DNA from: Verrucomicrobiia bacterium
GTDB taxonomy: Bacteria; Verrucomicrobiota; Verrucomicrobiia; JABWAM01
Direction: 5' to 3'
NCBI GenBank assembly: GCA_020849895.1
Contig: JADZFN010000061.1
Span: 1-47,289, forward strand
DNA length: 47,289 nt
Below are positions 7,691 through 17,500 of this stretch, piece after piece (position 1 is the stretch's first letter; each line of letters begins with the position of its first letter). A program made the translations under genes and the position numbers. The notes below the pieces were generated by a model, which was not told the DNA's origin, did not search any database, and saw only the letters and a list, made by a program, of their open reading frames with translations.

Positions 7691-8114
7691 GGAGATCAAG
7701 CGCCACGCGCGGATGATGAAGGTGCTCTTCTACGCGCCATCGGGTTGGGTTGAGTGGTGGAGGGGTCTGCTCCGCCAGTTGCTCCCCAAGTGCCGGCGGC
7801 TCGGTCGTCTGGCCGAAGCGCCCAGCGGCTGAGCGGCCAGACTTCGCCAGCGCCCCCGACAAAGGCTCGCGATCGCGAGCAAGGGCGAAGTGTCGAGATC
7901 CGCGTCAGCACTCCCTCGCCCAGTGTCCCCTCCGCCCTCGCAGCCTCGGCGTTCACCCCAAACCATGCTCGAACAACCCCCTCCAAACCTCACTCGCTCA
8001 CCAGCCTTCGCCCATCAGTGATCGAAAAGCACCGTCGCTAACGATCAGGGCGCGCACCGCTCGCGCATAACGCGCTTGCTTTTCATTTCGGCTTCGGCGA
8101 GCTCCTCAACGACC
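7691..8114. other. Gene-free junction region
   Basis: About 420 bases after the hydro-lyase and the antisense fragment. No frame on either strand has start, ribosome-binding site and protein-like composition together. There is no tRNA-like fold, clear terminator or insertion-sequence end. The base composition appears to rise toward the GC-rich genes to the right. It reads as decayed sequence or the edge of an inserted or rearranged segment. Confidence 0.4.
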
Positions 8115-9446
8115 ATGATGCATCGCGAGCGCTGCTGGCAGGCGGGTTTCGCCGAAGCCGATCTCACCCCGCGTCCCGGCGAACCGGTGATGATGTCCGG
8201 CTACGGCATCGAACGCGCCGCCGCCGGCGCGCTCGCCCCGTTGCGCGCCCAGGCTCTCGCGATCACGGACGCGCAAGGTCGCTCCGCGCTGCTCCTGACT
8301 GCCGATGTGCTCGCGTTCGACCGCTCGACCGTCGAACGCGTCCGCCGTGAGCTGCGCCGCCGCCATCGCCTCCCCCCCGCCGCGATCCTCTTCTCCGCGT
8401 CGCATACGCATTGGGGCCCGGCCACGCTGTTCTCCCTCAACTTCAGCGTCGGTGCGCCGAACCCCTGGTTTCTTCTGCGTCTGGAGAACACGCTCCTGGA
8501 GCTTGCCGGGCACGCGATGCGCTCGCGGCGCGCGGCGACGCTCCGCTTCGGCGCGACGGAAGCGCGCCTCGGCGTCAACCGCCGCCGCCCGCGTCCGGGA
8601 GGCGGTGTGGAGTTTGCGCCGCATCCGGAAGGGTCCTACGATCCGCATACGCCGGTGCTGGATCTCCAGGGGCTTTCCCGCCACGGCGAAAAGGTCCCAT
8701 GGCGCATAGTCGTGGTCGGGCACGGATGCCATCCCACCGGCAGCGGCCTCGTGTCGAAGTGGTGGCCGGAATATCCTGGTGCGATGCGCACGGCCCTGGA
8801 ACAACGCCTCGGACGCAACGCGCGCGTCCTGTTCGTCCAGGGGTGCGCCGGCGACGTGAAGCCCGCGCACCGGGACCCCCACACGAAACGGATCGTCTTT
8901 TCCGACTCGCCGTCGCGCGCGCGCACGGCAGGACGCGCCCTCGCCCGCACCGTGATGCGCCTGCTGGAGCGCGGCCCGATGACGGCGCTCGCGCCGCATC
9001 TGGAGCGACGGAGCGCGCGGGGCGCGCTGGTCTTTGCCCGCCGCAAGTCCTCCGCTCAAATCGAGAAGCTCCTGCGACAGGAGCCTCCGGGGGTGAACGC
9101 CGTCTGGGCGCGCCAGATGCAAGCCTATGGATTGCCGGCGCGCACGCTGCCGTACGAAGCGCAGAGCTGGCGTCTCGGACGTGCGCTGACCCTGCTGGCG
9201 CTCGAAGGCGAGGTATGTTCCCCCTACGGCCCGAGGCTTCGGGCCATGACGGACACCCCGCACGCCATGGTGGTGGCCTACGCCAACGCGAGCACGGGCT
9301 ACATCCCCACGGCACGGATCGTTCGCGAGGGCGGCTACGAGGGCGACACCTCGCACATGGCCTATCTTCTCCCTGCGCCCTTCACGCCCGCTGTGGAGCG
9401 CGCCGTCCTGAAGCTCGCCGCGCGCGCCCTCGGCCGTCGGCGATAA
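8115..9446 (+). CDS. Neutral/alkaline non-lysosomal ceramidase N-terminal domain-like protein
   Basis: 443 residues from ATG 8115; an adjacent ATG at 8118 and a TTG at 8076 are alternatives. The metal-site motifs of the neutral ceramidase N-terminal domain are present: SASHTHWGP (zinc-binding histidines), GHGCHPTGSG, VQGCAGDVKPAHRD and the late YIPTARIVREGGYEGDTSHM. The family's C-terminal immunoglobulin-like domain is missing, as in many verrucomicrobial and planctomycetal members annotated only by the N-terminal domain. These proteins hydrolyse N-acyl bonds in characterised cases, but the true substrate of this short type is not known. No signal peptide is visible with this start, so it may be cytoplasmic. 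No operon partner is evident. Confidence 0.8.
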   Translation: MMHRERCWQAGFAEADLTPRPGEPVMMSGYGIERAAAGALAPLRAQALAITDAQGRSALLLTADVLAFDRSTVERVRRELRRRHRLPPAAILFSASHTHWGPATLFSLNFSVGAPNPWFLLRLENTLLELAGHAMRSRRAATLRFGATEARLGVNRRRPRPGGGVEFAPHPEGSYDPHTPVLDLQGLSRHGEKVPWRIVVVGHGCHPTGSGLVSKWWPEYPGAMRTALEQRLGRNARVLFVQGCAGDVKPAHRDPHTKRIVFSDSPSRARTAGRALARTVMRLLERGPMTALAPHLERRSARGALVFARRKSSAQIEKLLRQEPPGVNAVWARQMQAYGLPARTLPYEAQSWRLGRALTLLALEGEVCSPYGPRLRAMTDTPHAMVVAYANASTGYIPTARIVREGGYEGDTSHMAYLLPAPFTPAVERAVLKLAARALGRRR

Positions 9447-9548
9447 CGGTTGCAAGAGACAGGGAGGGACGGGGAAACGGGACGCGCACCCATCCCGTTC
9501 CCACTTTTCCGGCTTGGCCCCGGCCGTTTTTTCATGGCTCATTGGCCC

Positions 9549-10034
9549 ATGCCTTCCTTCGACATTCTTTCCGAGGCGAACCTCATGGAGGTGGACAACG
9601 CGGTGAACCAGCTCCGCAAGGAGCTCTCTCACCGTTTCGATTTCAAAGGGGTGAAATGGGAACTCGACTGGGACCGCGTGAGGCTTTCGCTTTCCGCGGA
9701 AGACGAGTATCGCCTCGGCGCGCTGCGCGAAGTCCTCCTCGACAAGCTCGCCCGACGCGGAGTGAGCCTTAAGAGCCTCGATCTGAAAGCCGTGGACGTC
9801 GCCCCGATGGGCGGCGCGCGCCAGGAGATCGGGTTGGTGATGGGCATCGAGACCGAGAAGGCGAAGCCGATCGTCCAGGTCATCCGCGACACGAAACTCA
9901 AGGTGCAGGCCCAGATCATGGACAAGAAGGTGCGCGTCACGGGAAAGAGCCGCGACGACCTCCAGGCGGCTCTCGCCGCCGTCCGCGCGAAAGACTTCGG
10001 CCTCGCGCTCTCCTTCGGCAACTACCGCGACTGA
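9549..10034 (+). CDS. yajQ: YajQ family nucleotide-binding protein
   Basis: 161 residues, the usual length. The start ATG 9549 gives the family N-terminus MPSFDILSEANLMEVDNAVN; an ATG at 9534 is possible but adds atypical residues. The protein comprises two alpha/beta RNA-binding-like subdomains, with RFDFKGVKWELDW in the first, KAKPIVQVIRDTKLKVQAQI in the second and the terminal DFGLALSFGNYRD. YajQ proteins bind nucleotides; in Xanthomonas a member acts as a cyclic di-GMP effector. No Shine-Dalgarno sequence precedes the start. It is convergent with creD (60-bp gap). Confidence 0.92.
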   Translation: MPSFDILSEANLMEVDNAVNQLRKELSHRFDFKGVKWELDWDRVRLSLSAEDEYRLGALREVLLDKLARRGVSLKSLDLKAVDVAPMGGARQEIGLVMGIETEKAKPIVQVIRDTKLKVQAQIMDKKVRVTGKSRDDLQAALAAVRAKDFGLALSFGNYRD

Positions 10035-10094
10035 CCGTCCCGCCCGCGCCTTCTTTCCCACGGCGAAACCCGGCCGCGCGTCGGGCGGCGCGGA

Positions 10095-11546
10095 TCAGAC
10101 GTCCACGGTCTTCGCGGCAGGGCGAAGGCCCTTGGGGGCGGGAGGGACGACGCGGGATCGTGTTTCGCCGGCGAACCCCTCCATGCGGCGGGTCAGAAAC
10201 ATGACGGCGGCGAGGGCGAAGAAAAGCCCGAGGCTGCCGAAGATGAGCGCCCAGTCTTGAAGGGTGAGCGCGACGTAGAGCCAGCCGTAGGTCAGCGCCA
10301 GGATCGCAGCGATCCCCCGCGCGCGCCGCGCGCCGCGGAACACCGCGGCGCAGTAGGCCGCAATGAGCAGCGTGGAGGCGCCGGCGGCGAGGAGATAGGC
10401 GAGACCGAAACGCACGAACTCCGTGAACGCAAGGAGCAGCAGGTCGAAGAGACAGAGCGCCGCGCCGACGAGAAGATACTGCACGGCATGAACGCGGAGC
10501 CCGGCGCGCGTCTCGAAGATGAAGAACGCGACGAAGACGAGCGCGAAGACGAGCACGCCGTATTTCATGGCGCGCTCGACGCTCCGGTAGGCGTCGAGCT
10601 TCGGCAGGAAGCGGACTCCGAAGAGGGCGCCCTTGACCGCGCCGCCCTCGAAGCCCGCGGGATCCGTGTCGGTCCACTGCTGCGGAAAATTGCGCCCGTA
10701 GTACGGGATCTTCCAGATCGCCTCGAATCCCTGCGGAGTGACCTTTCGCTCGGCCGGTGCGAACGCGCCCCGGAAGGAGGGATCGGGCCATTCAGAGGCG
10801 ATCTTCACCTCGTTCTGTTTTCCCACAGGCACGAACTGGAGCGCGCCGCTTCCGCGCAGCTCGAGCGCGAAACGGAAGGCGGCGCCGTTTTCGAGGCCTC
10901 GTCGCCCGACGCGCGCGTGGAGACCGGAGGTCCAGCCCTGCAACCGCGATCCCGGAACGAAGGGGACCTCCTCCTTTCCCCAGACGAAGCGAAGGGTTTC
11001 GCCCGCACCGCGGAGGTCGCTGATTCCGAGGGCGACCGTGGCATCCGAGAGCAGGAGGTCTTCCGGCTCGATCTTGAGCGCCGCGAAATCGGGTTTGTCG
11101 AAACGCCCGCTGACCGCGAGCGCGGCGCGATAGACGACGGCCTCGTAGATCCCGCGGTGGAGGCGTTCGGGATGGACCTTCCCTTCGACCACGAGCGCGG
11201 CGGGAAGAAAAAAGGCGGTGTGCACACGCGTCTCCTCCACCTCGCGCCACTCGATTTTTCCGCCGACGGCAATCTCGCGGCGGACCTTGTCGCGCTGGCG
11301 GTAGGGCACGGCGAGCACAGGCCCGAGGATCGCCTGTTCTCGGCCCCAGGCGCCGACGATCTCGCTGACGGCCGCCTCGCGGCGTGCGAGGCGTTCCGCC
11401 AACACGGCGCCGATCTTTCCGAGGGGGATGAGCAGGAGGAGGACGAGGAGGGCGATCCCCGCGAGCTTGAGCGCCGCCGAGTGGCGGCCGGCGAACGAGC
11501 CTGCGGAAGCGGACGCCATGCGAGACGACGAGGAAGGATCGGCCAT
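10095..11546 (-). CDS. creD: CreD family inner membrane protein
   Basis: 483 residues from ATG 11546, with GGAGG about 8 bases upstream. One N-terminal transmembrane helix (LAGIALLVLLLLIPLGKIGAVL) is followed by a large extracytoplasmic domain containing GPVLAVPYRQRD, then about six C-terminal helices (for example MKYGVLVFALVFVAFFIFET and VQYLLVGAALCLFDLLLLAF). The motif TDTDPAGFEGGAVKGALFGV just before the C-terminal membrane part is typical of CreD. In E. coli it is a CreBC regulon member linked to envelope integrity and colicin/beta-lactam tolerance. No creBC-like genes are nearby. It is divergent from the carbamoyltransferase across 95 bp. Confidence 0.92.
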   Translation of the reverse strand: MADPSSSSRMASASAGSFAGRHSAALKLAGIALLVLLLLIPLGKIGAVLAERLARREAAVSEIVGAWGREQAILGPVLAVPYRQRDKVRREIAVGGKIEWREVEETRVHTAFFLPAALVVEGKVHPERLHRGIYEAVVYRAALAVSGRFDKPDFAALKIEPEDLLLSDATVALGISDLRGAGETLRFVWGKEEVPFVPGSRLQGWTSGLHARVGRRGLENGAAFRFALELRGSGALQFVPVGKQNEVKIASEWPDPSFRGAFAPAERKVTPQGFEAIWKIPYYGRNFPQQWTDTDPAGFEGGAVKGALFGVRFLPKLDAYRSVERAMKYGVLVFALVFVAFFIFETRAGLRVHAVQYLLVGAALCLFDLLLLAFTEFVRFGLAYLLAAGASTLLIAAYCAAVFRGARRARGIAAILALTYGWLYVALTLQDWALIFGSLGLFFALAAVMFLTRRMEGFAGETRSRVVPPAPKGLRPAAKTVDV

Positions 11547-11601
11547 AAGAAATCCTCCAGGATGCTGCGCCGGAGGAAAACGGGCGTCAATGCGCTTTGG
11601 T

Positions 11602-11630
11602 TTGCGCCTGCCGGACGGGTCTGCTACCCA
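11602..11630 (+). promoter_or_regulatory. Candidate promoter of the carbamoyltransferase operon
   Basis: TTGCGC (11602-11607), 17 bp, TACCCA (11625-11630). The predicted start of transcription is only about 5 nt before ATG 11642, and no Shine-Dalgarno sequence is present, so the mRNA would be nearly leaderless. The geometry matches several other genes in the window. Confidence 0.4.
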
Positions 11631-11641
11631 AGCCGAAAGCG

Positions 11642-13390
11642 ATGCGCATCCTGGGAATCAACGCCTATCATGGAGACGCCGCCGCGGCGATCGTCGTGGA
11701 CGGCCGGCTCGTCGCGGCGGCGGCGGAGGAGCGCTTCACCCGCGTGAAGCACTGCGCGGGGTTTCCGAGCTCGGCGATCGAGTATTGCCTCCGCGAAGCG
11801 GGAATTCTGCTCGATCAATTGGACCACGTGGCGGTGTCAAGCGACCCGCGCGCGAACCTGCCGCTGAAGCTCTGGCGGAGCCTGCGCCGCGCGTGGAGTC
11901 CGCGTGCGTGGCGCTCCGCGGGACGGCTTGTTTCGATGGGGAACCTCCGTGCGGAGTTCGCGGCGGTCGCGCCTTCGGGACTGCCCGCGCGAATCCCGAT
12001 CCATCGGATCGAGCATCACTTCAGCCACGCGGCGAGCGCCTTTTTCGTAAGTCCGTTCGAGCGCGCGGCGGTCCTGACCCTCGACGGTTTCGGGGATTTC
12101 TCGAGCGGCTGGCTCGGCATGGGCGAAGGGAACCGCCTCCGGGCGCTCGGACGCCTCCGTTTTCCGCATTCGCTCGGCGTCTATTACACGGCACTGACCC
12201 AATACCTCGGTTTCCCGTGGTATGGCGACGAGGGAAAAGTGATGGCGCTCGCCGCGCTCGGGAAACCGACGCGCCTGGCGGAGATGCGGAAGCTCCTCGG
12301 ATTCGAGCCGCGGGGCCTCGCACGGCTCGGGCTGAAATACTTCACGCACCACACGCGCGGCGTGGCGATGAACTGGAAGGAAGGCTCGCCTAGCATCGGT
12401 CCGCTTTTCAGCTCCGCGTTGGAAGATCTGCTCGGTCCCGCGCGACGGAAGGGACAGCCGCTCGATCCGCGCTTCCTCGACATTGCGGCTTCGATGCAGG
12501 CGCATCTCGAGGAGGTGGTCCTCGAGCTCGCGCGCCATCTCGCGCGCGAAACGGGGGAGACGCGCCTCTGCCTCGCCGGCGGCGTGGCGCTCAACAGCGT
12601 CGTCAACGGACGCCTCCGCGCGGAAACCGCCTTCAAGGATCTCTTCGTCCAACCCGCGGCGGCGGACGACGGCACGGCGCTCGGCGCGGCGTTCGCCGTA
12701 GAGCATCAGCTCCTCGGACGCCCGCGCGCGTTCGTCATGGAGCACGCCTACTGGGGGCCGGAGGCCCTGCCCGAGGAGATCGAAGCGGCACTCCGCCGCG
12801 CGAAACTGACGGCGGAAAAGCTGGACGATCCGGAGAGCGCCGCCGCCAAGGCGATTGCCGATGGGAATGTGGTGGGCTGGTTCCAGGGACGGATGGAGTT
12901 TGGCCCGCGCGCGCTGGGCAACCGCAGCATCCTTGCCGATCCGCGACGTCCCGAATTGAAAGCGATGCTCAACGCGCGCGTGAAACACCGCGAAAGCTTC
13001 CGTCCGTTTGCGCCCTCCCTTCTCGAAGAGGATGCAGGGCGTTACTTCGACCAGGACTATCCCTCGCCCTACATGCTCCTCGTCTATCGCGCGCGGAAGG
13101 AGATGGAAAACGCAATCCCCGGAGCGCTCCACGTGGATCATACGGGCCGCCTCCAAACGGTGAGGGGACCGGAAAATCCGCGTTACCGGCGACTCCTCGA
13201 ACGTTTCCAGGACCTGACGGGGCACGGCATCGTCGTGAACACCTCCTTCAACGACAGCGAACCGGTCGTCTGCACGCCCGACGACGCAATCCAGTGCTTC
13301 CTAAAAACGAAAATGGACGTTCTCTTCCTCGGCGATTATTGTGTCGCCCGGCGCCCGGCGGCGCTCCGCCCCGACGACGCCTCCACCTGA
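11642..13390 (+). CDS. Carbamoyltransferase (NodU/TobZ/CmcH family)
   Basis: 582 residues, standard for the family. The N-terminal Kae1-like ATPase fold starts MRILGINAYHGDAAAAIV. The metal-binding HHFSHAASAF is near residue 125, with TLDGFGDFSSG after it and LAGGVALNSVVNGRL and PAAADDGTALGAAF further on. The C-terminal YrdC-like domain contains QGRMEFGPRALGNRSILADP, KHRESFRPFAPSLL and VNTSFNDSEPVVCTPDDA. Such enzymes make carbamoyl-AMP from carbamoyl phosphate and ATP and transfer the carbamoyl group to a hydroxyl of a sugar or secondary metabolite. With the polysaccharide genes in the window, a role in modifying a surface glycan is plausible but unproven. A MOSC gene follows after 22 bp. 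Confidence 0.92.
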   Translation: MRILGINAYHGDAAAAIVVDGRLVAAAAEERFTRVKHCAGFPSSAIEYCLREAGILLDQLDHVAVSSDPRANLPLKLWRSLRRAWSPRAWRSAGRLVSMGNLRAEFAAVAPSGLPARIPIHRIEHHFSHAASAFFVSPFERAAVLTLDGFGDFSSGWLGMGEGNRLRALGRLRFPHSLGVYYTALTQYLGFPWYGDEGKVMALAALGKPTRLAEMRKLLGFEPRGLARLGLKYFTHHTRGVAMNWKEGSPSIGPLFSSALEDLLGPARRKGQPLDPRFLDIAASMQAHLEEVVLELARHLARETGETRLCLAGGVALNSVVNGRLRAETAFKDLFVQPAAADDGTALGAAFAVEHQLLGRPRAFVMEHAYWGPEALPEEIEAALRRAKLTAEKLDDPESAAAKAIADGNVVGWFQGRMEFGPRALGNRSILADPRRPELKAMLNARVKHRESFRPFAPSLLEEDAGRYFDQDYPSPYMLLVYRARKEMENAIPGALHVDHTGRLQTVRGPENPRYRRLLERFQDLTGHGIVVNTSFNDSEPVVCTPDDAIQCFLKTKMDVLFLGDYCVARRPAALRPDDAST

Positions 13391-13412
13391 ACGCCCCTTC
13401 GAAAAGGTCTCC

Positions 13413-13877
13413 ATGACGGCGATCGAACACCTTTATCTCTCCCCGGGACACAACTACAAAGGCCACTACGGCAAGGCCGCCGGAACCCATCCCATCGTCG
13501 AGATCGCGCGCGTGCGCTGCGTGGCGGGGAAAGGCATCGAAGGCGACCGCTACTTCGGGCACCAGGAAAACTACAAGGGGCAGATCACCTTCTTCGCCGC
13601 CGAGACGCACGACGCCCTCTGCGCGCAATTTGAGCGTCGCGACGTGGCGCCGTCGGTCTACCGGCGGAACGTCCTCCTTCGCGGCGCCGATCTCAACGCC
13701 TGGATCGGCAGGAAGTTCACGCTCCAAGGAGTCGAATTCGAAGGCGCCGAAGAATGCCGCCCGTGCTCCTGGATGGACCAGGCGTTCGGTCCCGGCGCCG
13801 AGGCGGCGATGCGCGGGCGCGGCGGCCTGCGCGCACGGATCCTTACGGACGGCGCGCTTTCCGTCGGCCCGGTATGA
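13413..13877 (+). CDS. MOSC domain-containing protein
   Basis: 154 residues from ATG 13413, an essentially bare MOSC domain. GIEGDRYFGH and TFFAAETHDAL resemble the N-terminal part of the domain, VYRRNVLLRGADLNAWIGRKF the central part, and AEECRPCSWMDQAFGPG carries the conserved cysteine region. MOSC proteins bind or carry sulfur for the molybdenum cofactor or for N-hydroxylated compound reductases. The stop overlaps the mobA start by four bases (ATGA), which strongly suggests the two work together in molybdenum cofactor maturation. It lies downstream of the carbamoyltransferase in the same probable operon. Confidence 0.88.
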   Translation: MTAIEHLYLSPGHNYKGHYGKAAGTHPIVEIARVRCVAGKGIEGDRYFGHQENYKGQITFFAAETHDALCAQFERRDVAPSVYRRNVLLRGADLNAWIGRKFTLQGVEFEGAEECRPCSWMDQAFGPGAEAAMRGRGGLRARILTDGALSVGPV

Positions 13878-14455
13878 CCGAGTTCGCGGCGCTCATGCTT
13901 GCGGGAGGACGCTCCCGTCGGATGGGGCGTCCCAAGGCGTGGCTCGACGCAGGGGGCGTTCCCCTCTGGGAACGGCAATGCGCCCTCCTCGAATCGCTTG
14001 CCCCTTCGGAACGCCTCCTCTCCTCTCCACCGGCGGACCCGCTCGCGCGCGCGGGCTGGCGAGCGATTCCCGATGCCGTGCCCGACGCGGGGCCTCTCGG
14101 GGGCCTCGTCGGGGCGCTGGAAGCGATGGCCTCTCCGCGCTTGCTCGTGCTGGGGGTGGACCTTCCCTCGATGCGCGCGGAGGTGTTGCGCATCCTGCTT
14201 GCCGCCGGCGGATCGGAGACCGGTGCGGCGTTCCGTCGCGGCGGGCTCTACGAGACGGTCGCCGCCGTCTATCCGCGCCCCGTCGCAGCGCTCGCGCGCC
14301 GCCGCCTCGACGCGGGAGACTTCGGCCTGCAGGCGCTCTGCGCCGAGGCGGTCCGACGGAAATGGATCGTCCCGCTTCCTCTGCCGGAGTCCATGGCCGA
14401 CGCCTTTCAAAACTGGAACACGCCCGAAGATCTCCGGAATTTCGGAGCGTTCTGA
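13874..14455 (+). CDS. mobA: Molybdenum cofactor guanylyltransferase MobA
   Basis: 193 residues, normal for MobA. The nucleotidyltransferase signature [16 protein letters not shown] occupies residues 9-24, with the G-G-x-S-x-R-M-G-x-x-K pattern. VLGVDLPSM carries the metal-binding aspartate of the second motif, and [13 protein letters not shown] is the C-terminal N-x-N-x-P-x-D/E-L signature. MobA attaches GMP to Mo-molybdopterin to make the guanine dinucleotide cofactor. The four-base overlap with the MOSC gene implies translational coupling. No molybdoenzyme is encoded in the window. Confidence 0.9.
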   Translation: MTEFAALMLAGGRSRRMGRPKAWLDAGGVPLWERQCALLESLAPSERLLSSPPADPLARAGWRAIPDAVPDAGPLGGLVGALEAMASPRLLVLGVDLPSMRAEVLRILLAAGGSETGAAFRRGGLYETVAAVYPRPVAALARRRLDAGDFGLQALCAEAVRRKWIVPLPLPESMADAFQNWNTPEDLRNFGAF

Positions 14456-14565
14456 TCCGCGCCCCGAGCCGGGGCGAGGAAGAAAAGCGGCGCTCGGCTT
14501 TCACGGCGCGCGCCTTTGGCGCCGCCGCTTTTTCCTAAAAGCATCCGACCCGCGCGCGACGGCGC

Positions 14566-14594
14566 TTGCATCCCGCCTCGCGCGCCATTACATG
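14566..14594 (+). promoter_or_regulatory. Candidate promoter before gltB
   Basis: TTGCAT (14566-14571), 17 bp, TACATG (14589-14594). It has the same geometry as other promoter candidates here, but the -10 box contains the annotated gltB ATG. If it is real, translation would begin downstream, for example at TTG 14637. Confidence 0.3.
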
Positions 14595-17500
14595 CCCTCC
14601 GCACATGATCCCCTCGCGCCCTTTCCGAACCCTCCTTTGAACGCCTCGACCGTCCGCCCCCTTCATCTTTCCCCCGCGGGTGGTCCGCCGGCCCAGGGCC
14701 TCTACGATCCGCGTTTCGAGCGCGACGCCTGCGGCGTCGGTTTCGTCTGCGACATCCAGGGACGCCCCTCGACGCGCGTGCTGCTCCTCGCGCTCGAGAT
14801 GCTCGAGAACATGAAGCACCGCGGCGCCTGCGGCTGCGAACCCGACAGCGGCGACGGCGCGGGAATCATGGTCAATCTTCCGGACCGCTTCATGCGCACC
14901 GAGTGCGACAAGCTCGGATTCCGTCTCCCGCCCGCCGGGCAGTATGCCATCGGCATGGTCTTCCTCCCCGCCGACGTCGCCGCGCGCTACGCCTGCGAAA
15001 AGCTCTTCGAGAAAGTCGTTCGCGATTACGGGATGGTGCCCCTCGGATGGAGGGACGTCCCCGTGCGCAACCGATGCCTCGGTCATACCCCGCGCCTGTG
15101 CGAGCCGAAGATCCGCCAAGTCTTCATCGGGATGGGCGAACATTTCTTCAACCGTCACGATTTCGAGCGCCGTCTCTATCTCGTCCGCCAGCTCGCTGAA
15201 AACTCCATCGAGTTCGGCGACCTCGGCAAGGCCGCCGCCGACGATTTCTACATCTGCATCCTCTCGACCAACCGCCTCGTGTACAAAGGGATGCTCACCG
15301 CCACCCAGCTCCGGGAGTATTACCCCGACCTCGCCGATCCGGATTTCGAGACCTCGATGGCCATCATCCACTCGAGGTTCTCCACCAACACCTTTCCCTC
15401 CTGGCGGCTCGCCCACCCCTATCGTTACCTCGCGCATAACGGCGAGATCAACACCCTCCGCGGAAACCGCAACTGGATGCGCGCACGCTACGCCTCGCTC
15501 ACCAGCGAGGATTTCGGCGCCGAGCTTCCTAAGATGGTCCCCATCCTCACGGAGACCGGCAGCGACTCGGCCACGCTCGACAACGCCCTCCAGTTTCTCG
15601 TCGTCAATGGCCGCTCCCTCGCCCACTCCGCGCTCATGCTCATCCCCGAAGCCTGGCAGGGCAACGACCTCATGGACCCCGATCTGCGAGCGTTCTACGA
15701 GTATCACGCCTGTCTCATGGAGCCCTGGGACGGCCCCGCTTCGATCGTCTTCACCGACGGCCGACGCATCGGCGCCGTGCTCGACCGCAACGGCCTCCGC
15801 CCCTCCCGCTGGTGCGTCACCGAAGACGGTCTCGTCGTCATGGCCAGCGAGGTCGGCACGATCCCCCTCCCCGCCGACCGCATCCTCCGGAAGTGGCGCC
15901 TTCAGCCCGGGCGCATCTTCATGGTGGACACCGAGGAAGGACGCATTGTCGAGGACTCCGAAATCAAGGATGCGCTCCTCGACCGCCGCCCGTGGCGTCG
16001 CTGGATCGAGAAAAACATGACGTCCCTCGAGGACCTGCCTCCCGCGCCCGCGACGCCCGTGCCCGCCGCCGCGTCGCTCCTCGAACTCCAGCACGCCTTC
16101 GGCTGGACCGACGAGGACCTCCGCCTCGTGGTCGCTCCGATGGCCCTCCACGGCGAGGAGGCCATCGGCTCGATGGGGGCCGACACCCCGCTCGCCTGCC
16201 TCTCCGATCGCCCGCAGCTTCTCTTCAACTATTTCAAGCAGCTCTTCGCGCAAGTCACCAACCCGCCGCTCGACGCGATCCGCGAAGATCTCGTCACGTC
16301 GTTGGTCACCTGGCTCGGGCGTGAAGGCAATCTCCTTTCGGAAACGCCCGCCCACTGCCGCCTCCTGCGCCTCAAGCAGCCGATCCTCTCCAACGCCGAG
16401 CTTGCAAAAATTCGCACGCTCGACGAAGGGACCTTCCGCGCGCGCACGCTGCCAATGCTCTTTCACGAGGCCGAAGGCGAAGCCGGACTCGAACGCGCCG
16501 TCGAGGCGCTCTGCCGCCAGGCCGCCGACGCCGTGCGCGAGGGGATCACGCTCCTCATCCTCTCCGACCGCGGCGTCACCCGCGGGATGGCCCCGATCCC
16601 AAGCCTCCTCGCCTGCGCCGCCGTCCATCACCACCTCATCCGCGAGGGCACGCGCACTCAGGCCGGCCTCGTCCTCGAGACCGGCGAAGCGCGCGAGGCC
16701 CACCACTTCTGTCTCCTCATCGGTTACGGCGCGGGCGCTGTGAACCCCTGGCTCGCCTTCGAGAGCCTCGCCGCCCTCCATCGCGAGGGGCGTCTCCCTC
16801 CCGAGATGACCGCCGAGCAGGCGGTGAAGAACTTCCTCAAGGCCGCCAACAAGGCGATCCTCAAGGTCGCCTCCAAGATGGGGATCTCGACCGTCCAGAG
16901 CTATCGCGGCGCGCAGATTTTCGAGGCCGTCGGCCTCGCGAAGGACCTCGTGGACCGCTGGTTCACCGGCACCGTCTCCCGTCTCAACGGCGTCGGGCTC
17001 GGCGTCCTGGCGCGCGAAACGCTCCTGCGCCATCGCCGCGCCTTCCCGCCGATCCCCGTGGACGCAGGAACCCTCGACGCGGGCGGTTTCTACAAATGGA
17101 ACCGCGACGGCGAACACCACATGTGGAACCCGGAGAGCGTGGCCCTCGTCCGCCACGCCGTGCGCGTGGACAGCTACGCCGCATTCAAGCAGCACACGAA
17201 GCTCGCCGACGACGAGTCCCGCCGCCGCTGCACGATCCGCGGCCTTTTGGAGTTCCAACCCAGTGTCTCGATCCCGATCGAAGAGGTCGAACCTGCGAAG
17301 GAAATCGTGAAGCGCTTCGCCACTGGGGCGATGTCCTTCGGGTCCATCAGCAAGGAGGCGCACGAGACGCTCGCCATCGCGATGAACCGCCTCGGCGGCA
17401 AGAGCAACACCGGCGAGGGCGGCGAGGACCCCGAGCGCTTCGCGCCCGACGCGAACGGCGATCTCCGCCGCAGCGCGATCAAGCAGGTCGCTTCCGCCCG

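Noticed and set aside
8106..10061. A 651-codon antisense frame over the ceramidase and yajQ genes, and similar long antisense frames over asnB (22154-24337) and CreD (10257-11747)
   Set aside because: Same GC-skew artefact; composition is arginine- and histidine-rich, with no recognisable domain.
11562..11590. Promoter-like TTGACG-17-CAGCAT on the minus strand before creD
   Set aside because: The implied transcription start would remove the good GGAGG ribosome-binding site of creD, so it is probably not used.
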